Below are positions 1 through 8,877 of a stretch of 64,000 nt of DNA, piece after piece. The translations under genes and the position numbers were made by a program. The stretch spans positions 3,454,501 to 3,518,500 of the forward strand of contig NZ_CP123229.1 of assembly GCF_029855125.1 (NCBI RefSeq), given 5' to 3'. The stretch comes from Methylocapsa sp. D3K7 (GTDB lineage: Bacteria; Pseudomonadota; Alphaproteobacteria; Rhizobiales; Beijerinckiaceae). The notes under the pieces were generated by a model. That model saw nothing but the letters and a program-made list of their open reading frames with translations, was not told where the DNA came from and made no database searches. The first letter of the stretch is position 1. Every line of letters begins with the position of its first letter.

Positions 1-2
1 AG

Positions 3-875
3 GCGGAGCTACGCGGCCTTGCCGAGGAGGAGCTGCGGACGGTCCGCGCCAGGCTTCTCGAACTCGAACAGGATCTGAAGGTTGCACTTCTGCCGAAGGA
101 CGCCGCCGACGAGAAAAACGCCATTCTTGAGATACGCGCGGGTACCGGCGGCGACGAGGCGGCGATTTTTGCCGGCGATTTGTTCCGTATGTATCAGCGC
201 TATGCCGAGCTGAAAGGCTGGCGCGTCGAGATTTTGTCGGCGAGCGAGGGAACATCGGGAGGCTACAAGGAGATCATCGCCGAGATCGCCGGACGCGGCG
301 TCTTCGCGCGGTTGAAATTCGAGTCCGGAACGCATCGGGTGCAACGGGTGCCGGACACCGAGACCCAGGGCCGCATCCATACCTCGGCGGCGACGGTTGC
401 GGTGCTGCCGGAAGCCGAGGATGTGGATGTCGACATCAATGACGCGGATCTGAAGATCGACACGATGCGCGCGCAGGGCGCTGGCGGCCAGCACGTCAAC
501 AAGACCGAATCGGCGGTTCGCATCACCCATGTGCCAACGGGAACCATCGTCTTCGTGCAGGACGAGCGTTCGCAACACAAAAATCGTGCCCGCGCCATGA
601 TGCTTCTGCGGTCGCGTATTTTCGAGGCGCAGCGCGAGAAGCTCGATGCCGAGCGTGCCGCCGACCGACGGGCGCAGGTAGGCTCGGGGGATCGTTCAGA
701 GCGCATCCGCACCTATAATTTTCCACAAGGCCGGCTAACGGACCACCGAATCCATCTCACTCTCTACAAGCTCGAGAAGGTCATCGCCGGCGAAGCGCTG
801 GATGAAGTGATCGATGCGCTTGTCACGCACCACCAGGCGGCTTTGCTGGCGGCTGCGGATGGCGCTGCGGCGTGA
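3..875 (+). CDS. prfA: Peptide chain release factor 1 (5' end outside window)
   Basis: Release factor 1 recognises UAA and UAG stop codons in the ribosomal A site and triggers hydrolysis of peptidyl-tRNA. The reading frame is already open at base 3, so the N-terminus lies upstream. The visible part holds the central domain ([18 protein letters not shown]) and the catalytic GGQ loop ([16 protein letters not shown] codons at 483-491), followed by the usual C-terminal region ([13 protein letters not shown]). The last codons overlap the GTG start of the next gene by four bases, which implies translational coupling. The usual partner prmC, which methylates this GGQ glutamine, does not follow here. 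Confidence 0.97.
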   Translation, partial: AELRGLAEEELRTVRARLLELEQDLKVALLPKDAADEKNAILEIRAGTGGDEAAIFAGDLFRMYQRYAELKGWRVEILSASEGTSGGYKEIIAEIAGRGVFARLKFESGTHRVQRVPDTETQGRIHTSAATVAVLPEAEDVDVDINDADLKIDTMRAQGAGGQHVNKTESAVRITHVPTGTIVFVQDERSQHKNRARAMMLLRSRIFEAQREKLDAERAADRRAQVGSGDRSERIRTYNFPQGRLTDHRIHLTLYKLEKVIAGEALDEVIDALVTHHQAALLAAADGAAA

Positions 876-1309
876 GGGCGTGGGCCGGCTCCTGGGCATT
901 TTGGGCGCTGCTGTCGGCGGGATTCGCCGCACTGACCGCGATTTTCGCCAAAATCGGTGTCGAGATGATCAACTCCGATCTCGCGACATTGATCCGCACG
1001 GTCATCGTCGCTGGCGTCCTTGCGGCAATCGTGGCGGTGACCCGGCAGTATCAGCCGCTTGCGGAAATTCCAGCACGTACTTACACTTTTCTGGCCTTGT
1101 CCGGCTTTGCGACAGGAGCGTCCTGGCTTTGCTATTTCCGGGCGCTGAAACTCGGGGATGCCGCCCGCGTTGCGCCTCTCGACAAGCTTTCAATCGTGCT
1201 TGTCGCGGTATTCGGCGTCGCGTTTCTGGGCGAGCGGCTCTCGGCGCTCAACTGGCTGGGAATCGTACTCATCGGCTGCGGCGCGCTGCTCGTCGCCCAC
1301 AAGGGTTGA
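872..1309 (+). CDS. Half-size EamA/DMT family transporter
   Basis: A 145-residue, very hydrophobic protein with about five predicted membrane segments, matching one EamA repeat. Full drug/metabolite transporters carry two such repeats, so this form should act as a dimer. The segment [19 protein letters not shown] and the end [20 protein letters not shown] are typical of the family. The GTG start lies inside the prfA stop region (GTGA overlap), and I chose it because the hydrophobic N-terminus follows at once. The substrate cannot be told from the sequence. The role as a permease is family knowledge; the homodimer is inference. Confidence 0.8.
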   Translation: MRAWAGSWAFWALLSAGFAALTAIFAKIGVEMINSDLATLIRTVIVAGVLAAIVAVTRQYQPLAEIPARTYTFLALSGFATGASWLCYFRALKLGDAARVAPLDKLSIVLVAVFGVAFLGERLSALNWLGIVLIGCGALLVAHKG

Positions 1310-1540
1310 TTAATTCCCAGGCACACGCAAGCAAATGAAGCAAACCCTAAGGGTTTCCCGGGTTATACGATCGGCGGGGTGATTTGCCGGAACCAACCAC
1401 GGCCCCGTGGGTTTGATTATCACGAAGCGGCGGCACGCTGCGCAAGACACGGCCGGCTCAGTCTTCATGCTTCAAGCTCTTCTACCGCTTAGCGTCCTTC
1501 GTGTCTCGCGGGGACTATATGCTCCGAATGGAATTCTCTC

Positions 1541-2383
1541 ATGCTCATTCGATTTGGCTATGAATTGACATTCAATTGCGTGAAGCCGACCCTGATGGTC
1601 TGTCTGCTCGACGCGCATCATGATCATGCACAAAGCATCCGCTTCGAGACGCCCTTCAAAACCTCGCCGGTCATTCCGACCGAGGTTTATGTCGATACAT
1701 TTGGCAATGGTGTCCGCCGGTTCGTGGCGCCGCCGGGCGACCTGACCGTTTGCCGTGATTCGATCATCGAGGTCAGCGGCCAGCCGGACCCCGTCAAACT
1801 CGATGCCGAGGAGATCGCGGTCGAGCGGCTGCCGAGCGACACCCTCGTTTATATGCTTGGCAGCCGTTATTGCGAAACCGACAAGCTCATGGACATTGCT
1901 TGGCAATTGTTCGGAACAACGCCGCCTGGCTGGCGCAGGGTCCAGGCAATTTGCGATTTTGTCTGCAATCATCTGACCTTTGGCTATCAATATGCCCGGG
2001 CCACGCGCACGGCCTATGAAGCCTATCAGGAGCGGCTGGGGGTCTGCCGCGATTTCGCCCATCTCGCCGTGGCGTTCTGCCGCTGCATGAACATTCCGGC
2101 GCGTTACGCCAATGGGTTTCTTGGCGACATCGGCGTGCCGCCCGACCCGGCACCGATGGATTACAATGCGTGGTTCGAGGTGTTTCTTGATGGCCGCTGG
2201 TTCATTTTCGATGCGCGCCACAACATGCCGCGGATTGGACGCATCACCGTTTCGCGCGGCCGCGATGCGACCGACATTCCGCTGGCGACGTCGTTCGGGC
2301 CGCATGTTTTGAATACATTCCGGGTCTGGACGGAGGAGGTCGAGCCTTCCGTTCTCGCCGGCCTCGCGCGCCGGACCGCCTGA
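1541..2383 (+). CDS. Transglutaminase-like superfamily protein
   Basis: A 280-residue protein with an N-terminal beta-rich region and a transglutaminase-like core. The nucleophilic cysteine sits in ERLGVCRDFAHLAVAFCRCM (about residues 164-183) and the acidic member of the triad in GRWFIFDARHN (about 223-233). The position usually held by the catalytic histidine, just before the AWFE motif, is asparagine here (DYNAWFEVFL). The family includes papain-like peptidases and amidases, and many bacterial members have no known substrate. It stands alone, with no signal peptide. The start is the first ATG before the family-like opening (MLIRFGYELTF), and its ribosome site is weak. Confidence 0.85.
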   Translation: MLIRFGYELTFNCVKPTLMVCLLDAHHDHAQSIRFETPFKTSPVIPTEVYVDTFGNGVRRFVAPPGDLTVCRDSIIEVSGQPDPVKLDAEEIAVERLPSDTLVYMLGSRYCETDKLMDIAWQLFGTTPPGWRRVQAICDFVCNHLTFGYQYARATRTAYEAYQERLGVCRDFAHLAVAFCRCMNIPARYANGFLGDIGVPPDPAPMDYNAWFEVFLDGRWFIFDARHNMPRIGRITVSRGRDATDIPLATSFGPHVLNTFRVWTEEVEPSVLAGLARRTA

Positions 2384-2604
2384 GGAAAATGCGCTCAGAG
2401 TCTGTTGTAATTGCGCAACCCTCTGTCAGAAAATTGCGCGTGGCTGATCCTCAAACTTCCACGCTTCAGCCGTTAGAATCCTGATTCTAATAGGTTTTCG
2501 CATCCAATCTCGGCGCCGGCCGCACATTGCGCCGCCGCCGTTTTGCTTGACGTGAAGCCTCTCCTGCCGTTGCCTCATTGCTTCCGTATGCGGCCGGAGC
2601 AGTC

Positions 2605-3888
2605 ATGTTTGTTTTCACGCCATCATCGTGGCGAACAGGATCTCATCGGCTTCCGCACAACCGGGACCATCGAAGCTGGCAAGTATTCAGCGTTGCGAGT
2701 GTGGTGCTCGGGCTTGCGGGTTGCGCCTCGCCGCATGGATTCCTCGAGCCGGTTGCGGTTGATGCTCCGGGCACCAGCCACGTCGAAATGGTGGTTGCGA
2801 CGACTCGCACGCGGGCTGATACCCCCGCGGAGATGTTTGCCGGCGGCCGGAATGTGGCGCCGAGCTTCGCCGACATTACAGTTTCAATTCCGCCCGACGG
2901 CTCGCGTCAAATCGGCGACGTGCAATGGCCAAAACAAGTGCCCGGCAATCCGGCGACGGATTTCGTGACTCTTAAAGCCGATATCATCGACAGGCCGCAG
3001 GCCATCGCCGCATTCTCGCGTCTCGTCAAAAAAACACCCAAACGGCAAGTGCTCGTTTTTGTCCACGGCTTCAACAACCGCTTTGAAGACGCGGTGTTCC
3101 GGTACGCGCAGTTTATTCACGACTCCCGAGCCGACGTCGCGCCCGTCCTCTTCACCTGGCCATCGAGGGGCAGCGTTTTCGCCTATGGCTACGACCGCGA
3201 AAGCGCCAATTACTCTCGCGATGCGCTCGAAGATCTTCTGCGCTGGCTTTCGAAAAACCCTCAGGTCGGAGAAGTGACCCTGCTCGCCCATTCGATGGGC
3301 AATTGGGTGGCGCTTGAAGCGCTGCGCCAGATGGCGATCCGGGACGGGAGGGTCGCGCCAAAAATCCGCAATGTTATTCTCGCGGCGCCGGACGTCGATT
3401 TCGATGTGGCCCGCGAACAAATCGCAACGATGGGAACGCAGAAACCGAATTTTACCTTGCTGGTGTCGGAGAATGACCGTGCGCTTGCGGCTTCCCAAAA
3501 GGTGTGGGGCGCCCCAAGACTTGGCGAGATCAATTCGAATATCGAGCCTTATAGGAGCGAACTCGCCAGTGACAAGATCAATGTCATCGATTTGACCACG
3601 TTCCACTCGCAGGACTCATTGCACCATGGAACATTCGCCGAAAACCCGGAGATCGTCGAACTCATCGGCCGCAGCATCGATAGCGGCCAGACCCTGACTG
3701 AGTCGCGCGTTGGCCTTGGCGAAAGACTTGTGCAGACGGCCTCGGGGGCCGCCGCGACGGTCGGTCACGCAGCGGGTCTTATCGTCACGGCACCCGTCGC
3801 CATAATCGATCCGGTCTCGCGCGATCATCTCGGCGATGACATCGATGAGCTGAGCCATTCGGTCTCGGATGCCGCCTCGGTTAAGTGA
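2605..3888 (+). CDS. Alpha/beta hydrolase lipoprotein (DUF900 type)
   Basis: An esterase/lipase-like protein of the alpha/beta hydrolase fold. Key sites are the oxyanion strand VLVFVHGFNNRFEDAVFRYA, the nucleophile elbow in LLAHSMGNWVALEAL (AHSMG), and a late His candidate in HSQDSLHHGTF. Near the N-terminus a hydrophobic stretch ends in a lipobox (VVLGLAGC), so the mature protein is probably a lipoprotein in the envelope. The frame opens at a TTG at 2578. I prefer the ATG at 2605, which still leaves an unusually long basic n-region before the signal core. The C-terminal 70 residues after the hydrolase domain are not recognised. Substrate unknown. Confidence 0.8.
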   Translation: MFVFTPSSWRTGSHRLPHNRDHRSWQVFSVASVVLGLAGCASPHGFLEPVAVDAPGTSHVEMVVATTRTRADTPAEMFAGGRNVAPSFADITVSIPPDGSRQIGDVQWPKQVPGNPATDFVTLKADIIDRPQAIAAFSRLVKKTPKRQVLVFVHGFNNRFEDAVFRYAQFIHDSRADVAPVLFTWPSRGSVFAYGYDRESANYSRDALEDLLRWLSKNPQVGEVTLLAHSMGNWVALEALRQMAIRDGRVAPKIRNVILAAPDVDFDVAREQIATMGTQKPNFTLLVSENDRALAASQKVWGAPRLGEINSNIEPYRSELASDKINVIDLTTFHSQDSLHHGTFAENPEIVELIGRSIDSGQTLTESRVGLGERLVQTASGAAATVGHAAGLIVTAPVAIIDPVSRDHLGDDIDELSHSVSDAASVK

Positions 3889-3953
3889 CGCGAAAATCCG
3901 TTCTGCTTCACTTCAGGGGCGCATCTCGAAAACTGGTTCAAAGGTAAGATGGT

Positions 3954-4241
3954 TTAGGCCGCGCAGGACAATTTGACGGCGAGGCCGGTCGCGACGATCC
4001 GGTTGAGGTTCATTCCGGTCTCTTCATTGCGGATGCTCTCGTCCCTTTGATAATCGAGCCCGATGATTGCGTCGGCGTCGATATCCTCGGCCTTCCGGAT
4101 GAGGTCTTGCAGAATAAGTTCCCGCCAATTGGCCTGCAGCGGCGCACGTCCTTCGGGATGCCAGGAGGACGCCGCCGCGATCTTGCCGATCGTATAAAGG
4201 ACTTGTCCACCTTCGATGGCTGCGGTTGAACTGATAAGCAC
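3954..4241 (-). CDS. YbjQ/UPF0145 family protein
   Basis: A 95-residue protein that matches the small YbjQ (DUF74) family. It opens with a short strand and ends with the family signature of a helix rich in Asp and Ala followed by strands (EDIDADAIIGLDYQRDES, then IVATGLAVKL). Members form pentamers and have been suggested to bind metal; the true role is not known. The start is GTG, preceded by a good purine-rich ribosome site (GGAGA). It converges with the upstream hydrolase gene and lies downstream of purH on the same strand, with 268 bp between. Confidence 0.75.
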   Translation of the reverse strand: MLISSTAAIEGGQVLYTIGKIAAASSWHPEGRAPLQANWRELILQDLIRKAEDIDADAIIGLDYQRDESIRNEETGMNLNRIVATGLAVKLSCAA

Positions 4242-4509
4242 GGCTTCGTCTCCAACTATCTATTTAACAATAACGCCGGGGAAGTTTCCCGAGCCTTAAC
4301 GGCCGATAAGCGCCAGCATCTTGAAACTATCGTGGCGAAAAATCCGGTTCCCCAGATGAGTTCGATCAATTGTTGGTGACAGCTTCATCTGAAAAAGAAT
4401 TGCAGCATTTTCGAATAAAAAAATGTGCGGGAATGCACAGCTTGAAAGTAGGCTTTTTCCGCCTGAAGCGGAGATGAACGAAAAGCACGCGTGGCTCACA
4501 TTGACGTGA

Positions 4510-6102
4510 TTAGTGGCGGAAATGCCGCACTCCGGTAAAAACCATCGCGAGGCCTTTTTCATCGGCGGCTTTGATGACATCATTGTCGCGCAGTGAGCCA
4601 CCCGGCTGAATGACAGCCGTTGCGCCCGCTTCAGCGGCCGCGAGGAGGCCGTCGGCGAAAGGAAAAAACGCATCCGAAGCGACAACGGAGCCTTTCGCAA
4701 GGCTTTCCGGGAGACCGGCGGCGCTTGCCGCCTCAGCCGCTTTGATCGCCGCGATCCGTGCTGAATCGACGCGGCTCATCTGGCCTGCGCCAATGCCCGC
4801 CGTCGTGCCGTCCTTGGCATAGACGATGGCATTCGACTTCACATGTTTGGCGACCCGGAACGCGAATTTGAGGTCGCGCCATTCCCGCGCGTCCGGCGCC
4901 CGCTTGCTGACGACGCGCAACTCCATATCGTCGACATTCGCAGTGTCGCGTGTTTGTGCGAGAAAGCCGCCGGCCACGGAACGAAACGTCAAACCTTCGG
5001 CGCGAGGGTCTGGCATGCCGCCGGTCAACAGCAGCCGCAAGTTTTTCTTGGCGGCGATGAGCGCGATGGCGTCTTCGTCGGCGTCCGGCGCGATGATGAC
5101 TTCCGTGAAAATCTTGACGATCTCCGCGGCGGCGGCAGCATCGAGCTTGCGGTTTACGGCGACAATACCACCAAACGCGGAGACTGGATCGCAGCGCAGG
5201 GCGTATGCGTAAGCTTCGACAAGGCTAGCCCCTTCCGCGACGCCGCACGGATTGGCGTGCTTGATGATCGCACAAGCAGCGGTCCGGCCTGGATCGAATT
5301 CAGCGGCAAGCTCGAAGGCCGCGTCGGTGTCGTTGACATTGTTGTAGGAGAGCTCCTTGCCTTGCACTTGTCTCGCCGTCGCAACGCCGGGACGTTGGTC
5401 CCCCGAACGATAGAAAGCGGCGCTCTGATGCGGGTTCTCGCCATAGCGCAGGCCCAAAGCAAGCTTGCCGCCGAAAGCCCGATAGGGCGGGGCGGAGAGA
5501 TTCATTTCTTTCGCGAGCCAGTTCGAGATCGCCGAATCATACACAGCCGTCCGCGCGAATGCTTTTTGCGCGAGCGTTTGGCGCAGCTCCCTCGCTGTGG
5601 CGCCGCCAAGCGCCGCCATCTCTGCGAGCAGCAATGGGTAATCGCCGGGATCGACGACAACCGCGACATCGTTGTAATTCTTGGCGGCGGCGCGGATCAT
5701 CGCCGGGCCGCCGATGTCGATATTTTCGACGCAATCGGCAAAAGGGGCGCCCCCGGCGATCGTTGCCTCGAACGGATAAAGATTTACGACAAGGATATCG
5801 ATCGGCGGGATGCCGTGCGCCAGCATCGCTGCCTCATGTTCAGGGTTTTCCCGTATCGCCAGCAGGCCGCCGTGAATCTTCGGATGGAGGGTTTTGACCC
5901 GGCCGTCCAAGAGTTCCGGAAAGCCGGTCAATTCGGCGACCTCGCGGACCGGCAGACCCGCATCGGCAAGCGTCTTTCGGGTGCCGCCCGTTGACACAAG
6001 CTCGATGCCGAAGTTCGTAAGACCGCGCGCGAAATCAACAAGACCGCTTTTGTCGGAGACGGAAATCAACGCGCGTGCGGCGCGGCGGAGACCTTCTGGC
6101 AT
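4510..6102 (-). CDS. purH: Bifunctional AICAR transformylase/IMP cyclohydrolase
   Basis: The last two steps of de novo purine synthesis: formyl transfer from 10-formyl-tetrahydrofolate to AICAR, then ring closure to IMP. The 530 residues are full length. The N-terminal IMP cyclohydrolase (MGS-like) domain shows [32 protein letters not shown] and [18 protein letters not shown]. The C-terminal transformylase shows [39 protein letters not shown] and [14 protein letters not shown]. It reads towards ybjQ and its upstream region is shared with the divergent multicopper-oxidase-like gene, where a parS-like palindrome lies. Confidence 0.98.
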   Translation of the reverse strand: MPEGLRRAARALISVSDKSGLVDFARGLTNFGIELVSTGGTRKTLADAGLPVREVAELTGFPELLDGRVKTLHPKIHGGLLAIRENPEHEAAMLAHGIPPIDILVVNLYPFEATIAGGAPFADCVENIDIGGPAMIRAAAKNYNDVAVVVDPGDYPLLLAEMAALGGATARELRQTLAQKAFARTAVYDSAISNWLAKEMNLSAPPYRAFGGKLALGLRYGENPHQSAAFYRSGDQRPGVATARQVQGKELSYNNVNDTDAAFELAAEFDPGRTAACAIIKHANPCGVAEGASLVEAYAYALRCDPVSAFGGIVAVNRKLDAAAAAEIVKIFTEVIIAPDADEDAIALIAAKKNLRLLLTGGMPDPRAEGLTFRSVAGGFLAQTRDTANVDDMELRVVSKRAPDAREWRDLKFAFRVAKHVKSNAIVYAKDGTTAGIGAGQMSRVDSARIAAIKAAEAASAAGLPESLAKGSVVASDAFFPFADGLLAAAEAGATAVIQPGGSLRDNDVIKAADEKGLAMVFTGVRHFRH

Positions 6103-6320
6103 TTTGTCTATTTACCTCGGCGATGCGGCGCTTTAGGGCAAAGCGATCGTTTTCTCTACCCGTTTTTTCCGGCATGATCTTGTGAAAAAAAAAGCCTGGC
6201 AGTTGTTTTGAAAACCTGCTGGCCCCAAATTCAATTTTCGACCCACGCGCGCCGCTTTTTTCCGCGATCCCACGCAAGACCAATCGGTGTATGTAAGACG
6301 CCTCGTAAGGTTTTTGGTCC

Positions 6321-6364
6321 CAATCGGAAAAAAATGTTTCACGTGAAACGTTTTGGTACGATTG
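6321..6364 (+). promoter_or_regulatory. parS: parS-like centromere site (copy 1)
   Basis: Bases 6335-6350 read TGTTTCACGTGAAACG, one base from the general ParB-binding consensus TGTTTCACGTGAAACA. The flanks extend it to a 44-bp imperfect palindrome with CAATCG at one end and CGATTG at the other. The same 44 bp recurs in inverted orientation at 30251-30294 with three differences. It sits in the divergent region between purH and the next gene, outside coding sequence. ParB binding there and a role in chromosome partition are inference from the consensus. Confidence 0.8.
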
Positions 6365-6387
6365 TCCGCGCCGACCGGACATATTTG

Positions 6388-7773
6388 ATGGATAAAACAT
6401 GCATGCCGCCAATCCCGCATCTCAGCCGCCGTGTTTTTCTTGGGCAGGTGCTGGCTTCCGTGCTGACGCTGCCCGCGCGAAGCCAGCCCGCATCCCTGCC
6501 AGACGAATTTCGCGTCCTCGAAGCGGGGCATGGCAAATTGCGGTTTTTGCCTGAGCCGCTCGCCGAAACCGCCGTCTGGGCCTACAATGGCGAGGTGCCT
6601 GGACCGCTCCTTCGCTACAAAATTGGCTCCGAAGTCAAAATCCGGCTGCTCAACACACTCGACCAGCCGACCAGCCTCAACTGGCATGGCGTGCGGAACG
6701 TGAACGGCATGGATGGCGTCGGCGGATTGACGCAAGAGCCGGTGCCGCCGGGCGGTTCGTTTGACTACCGGTTCGTGCCGCCGGACAGCGGGCTCTTCTG
6801 GTACCACCCGCAGGTTCTGCCATTTGTTCGCGAACAGCAGGGCCGCGGGCTTTACGGGGTTCTGATTGTCGATGAGGAAAACCCGCCGCAGGCCGACCGC
6901 GACATGCTTGTCGTCCTCGATGATTGGAAACTCGATGACAAGGGCCAAATTGCTGATTTCGGCGCGGCGGAGATGGACCGCATAGGTGCGCTCCTCACCG
7001 TCAACGCGCGCGCCATTCCCGTTATAGAAACGCTGCCGCCGTCCTCGCGTTTGCGGCTGCGCATTGTGAATGCCGCCGATACGCGGCTCATGGTGATCAG
7101 CTTCAATGGCGTGACGCCCTTGATCCTGGCGATCGATGGTCAGCCATGCGAAATGTTCGAGCCGGTGCGGCAGACCATCCCGCTTGGACCCGGCGCCCGC
7201 TTCGACATCATGTGCGATCTTCCCGCCGATGCCGGCGCCGACGCGAATGTGACATTGCTTGGCGACAACGCGCCGGACCGTATTCTGCTCAAACTCAAGA
7301 CCGCCGGGGACAAGCGCCCGCCTTTGCCGCCGGTGGTTTCATTTGCGGAAAACCCGCTGCTGCCGAGGGAAATCAAGCTGCAAGCGGCGCGCAAACTCGA
7401 TCTTGTGATCGAGGCGGCGAGTCCGCCGGACGCGGCGTCAAATCCTCCCCTGGCCTGGAAGCTCAACGGCGTTGCGTCCAGCGGGTTTCCACCTGCGCCG
7501 CTGTTTTCGGTCAAGCGCGGAACGCCGGTGACGCTCGCCTTTGTCAACCGTACCGCCCTAGTTCAGCAGATGCGGGTGCATGGGCATGTGCTGCGGCTTC
7601 TGCACGATCTCGACGATGGCTGGGAGCCCTATTGGCGTGACGCGGTTCTCGTCCCGGAAGGCAAGACCAAGCATGCCGCCTTCGTCGCCGACAATCCTGG
7701 CAAATGGGCCATCGAATGTTCGATGGCCGGGCGTCAGGCCGCCGGGCTCGCGGCCTGGTTCCAAGTCACCTGA
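6388..7773 (+). CDS. Multicopper-oxidase-like protein with degenerate copper sites
   Basis: A three-cupredoxin-domain protein of about 461 residues with a Tat-type signal (SRRVFLGQVLASVLTLPA) near the N-terminus. The fold is clear from LNWHGVRNVNG, GLFWYHPQVLPF and GLYGVLIVDEE in domain one and from VHGHVLRLL and GKWAIECSMAGRQAAGL in domain three. However, the usual HWHG is NWHG, the usual HxH in WYHPH is HPQ, and the terminal HCHxxxH is ECSMAGRQ. Most ligands for the trinuclear and type 1 copper centres are therefore missing. This resembles the situation in FtsP/SufI, a copper-free Tat substrate. The start could be 6388 or the ATG at 6403; the frame is open further upstream through the parS site. 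Confidence 0.8.
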   Translation: MDKTCMPPIPHLSRRVFLGQVLASVLTLPARSQPASLPDEFRVLEAGHGKLRFLPEPLAETAVWAYNGEVPGPLLRYKIGSEVKIRLLNTLDQPTSLNWHGVRNVNGMDGVGGLTQEPVPPGGSFDYRFVPPDSGLFWYHPQVLPFVREQQGRGLYGVLIVDEENPPQADRDMLVVLDDWKLDDKGQIADFGAAEMDRIGALLTVNARAIPVIETLPPSSRLRLRIVNAADTRLMVISFNGVTPLILAIDGQPCEMFEPVRQTIPLGPGARFDIMCDLPADAGADANVTLLGDNAPDRILLKLKTAGDKRPPLPPVVSFAENPLLPREIKLQAARKLDLVIEAASPPDAASNPPLAWKLNGVASSGFPPAPLFSVKRGTPVTLAFVNRTALVQQMRVHGHVLRLLHDLDDGWEPYWRDAVLVPEGKTKHAAFVADNPGKWAIECSMAGRQAAGLAAWFQVT

Positions 7774-7782
7774 GCGAAACCA

Positions 7783-8604
7783 TCAATTGTGGGCGGGCCG
7801 CATGCGCTTGACGAAAAGGCTGACGATCACCGCATGTGCGACATGTTCAGCCATGCATTGATAGCCGAGATCGTTAAGGTGGAAATTGTCGCCTGCCATC
7901 AATTGCAGATTGGCTCTTGTTTGGGCGATGAACCGCATCGCGTCGTAGCGGCGGACATAGAGAATGTTTTCCTCATTGGCGATTTTCTGCAGACTGTCGC
8001 GGATCGCGATATAATTCGGGTCGCGGGCGAGGCGCGAAGTATATTGCACACCGACGAGCACGACGTCGATCTTGTTCTCCTTGAGCCAATGGAGGGTCGA
8101 ACGGACCGTTTGCTCGAAATCCCGCGGCGCAATACGTGCCAACGCGTCGTTCGTCCCCAATTGCCAAAGCACGAGATCTGGCTTGCGCAGCGCGACCTCG
8201 CTTTTGATCCGCTCGGCCGTTGTTTCCGCTACTTCGCCGGCGACGCCACGATTGACGATCACCACATCGACACCCTTCAACGCATGTTCGAGAATGGCTT
8301 CGAGCTGCGAGGGATAGCTCCGGCTTTTCGACGAAGCGCCAGATCCCAAAGTCGAGGAAGAACCAATCGCGAGAATACGCACCTTCTCGCCCTTCTGCAT
8401 CGCCAAGGTCACATTGGGAAGCGTGCTCGGGGCGGCGATATCGATCGCCGGCACGTCGCATGGCGGACTCATCGGCGGCGCCACCGGAGGCGCGTTGAAC
8501 TCCTCCGCGCGAGGGGATGCGATCAAAAGCCAGCCGAGGGCGGCGGCGAAGATGGCTTGTTTGCCAATTCCGCCCGCAATCTTTCCCGCCATTCCGCCGT
8601 CCAT
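7783..8604 (-). CDS. SGNH/GDSL hydrolase, secreted
   Basis: A 273-residue protein with an N-terminal signal segment (about residues 14-33, ending ASPRAEE) and an SGNH hydrolase domain. Block I holds the nucleophilic serine in ILAIGSSSTLGSGASS, block III is the GTND motif (WQLGTNDALARIA), and block V has the catalytic pair in DNFHLNDLGY. The family covers esterases and acyl-sugar hydrolases; the substrate is not shown. It is downstream of an OpgC-type acyltransferase on the same strand, which suggests a pair that adds and removes acyl groups on a periplasmic glycan (inference). Its 5' end lies inside copy one of a 217-bp tandem duplication. Confidence 0.85.
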   Translation of the reverse strand: MDGGMAGKIAGGIGKQAIFAAALGWLLIASPRAEEFNAPPVAPPMSPPCDVPAIDIAAPSTLPNVTLAMQKGEKVRILAIGSSSTLGSGASSKSRSYPSQLEAILEHALKGVDVVIVNRGVAGEVAETTAERIKSEVALRKPDLVLWQLGTNDALARIAPRDFEQTVRSTLHWLKENKIDVVLVGVQYTSRLARDPNYIAIRDSLQKIANEENILYVRRYDAMRFIAQTRANLQLMAGDNFHLNDLGYQCMAEHVAHAVIVSLFVKRMRPAHN

Positions 8605-8877
8605 GCGATGAAGCCCATAAGAAGTATACCCAAGATAACGATCAATGCGTCCAATGCAATATCGCCGGCACGTCGCATGGCGGACTCATCGGCGGCGCCA
8701 CCGGAGGCGCGTTGAACTCCTCCGCGCGAGGGGATGCGATCAAAAGCCAGCCGAGGGCGGCGGCGAAGATGGCTTGTTTGCCAATTCCGCCCGCAATCTT
8801 TCCCGCCATTCCGCCGTCCATGCGATGAAGCCCATAAGAAGTATACCCAAGATAACGATCAATGCGTCCAATGCAAT
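8444..8877. repeat. 217-bp exact tandem duplication
   Basis: Bases 8444-8660 and 8661-8877 are identical by eye over all 217 bp. The unit begins ATCGCCGGCACGTCGCATGG and ends AATGCGTCCAATGCAAT. It covers the first 54 codons of the SGNH hydrolase gene, its upstream region and the last 46 codons or so of the acyltransferase gene. The flanks share only a few bases (AT), so a microhomology or replication-slippage event is likely. Identity implies a very recent event or an assembly artefact. Confidence 0.95.
8642..8821 (-). pseudogene. Duplicated N-terminal fragment of the SGNH hydrolase gene
   Basis: In the second repeat unit the minus strand again encodes the first 53-54 residues of the SGNH hydrolase, including its signal segment. 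The frame then enters the end of the first repeat unit and stops after five unrelated codons. It overlaps the 3' end of the acyltransferase gene. It is best read as a by-product of the tandem duplication, not as a working gene. Confidence 0.8.

Noticed and set aside
1342..1356. Palindrome AAACCCTAAGGGTTT as a terminator
   Set aside because: The stem is short with a one-base centre and no T-run follows. It may be chance.
4843..5994. A 383-codon open frame on the plus strand
   Set aside because: It lies fully opposite purH, which has all family motifs. The plus-strand translation has no family-like sequence and is a high-GC shadow.
8642..8821. A separate small signal-peptide protein gene
   Set aside because: It is an exact copy of the SGNH hydrolase 5' end made by the tandem duplication, then stops in unrelated codons.
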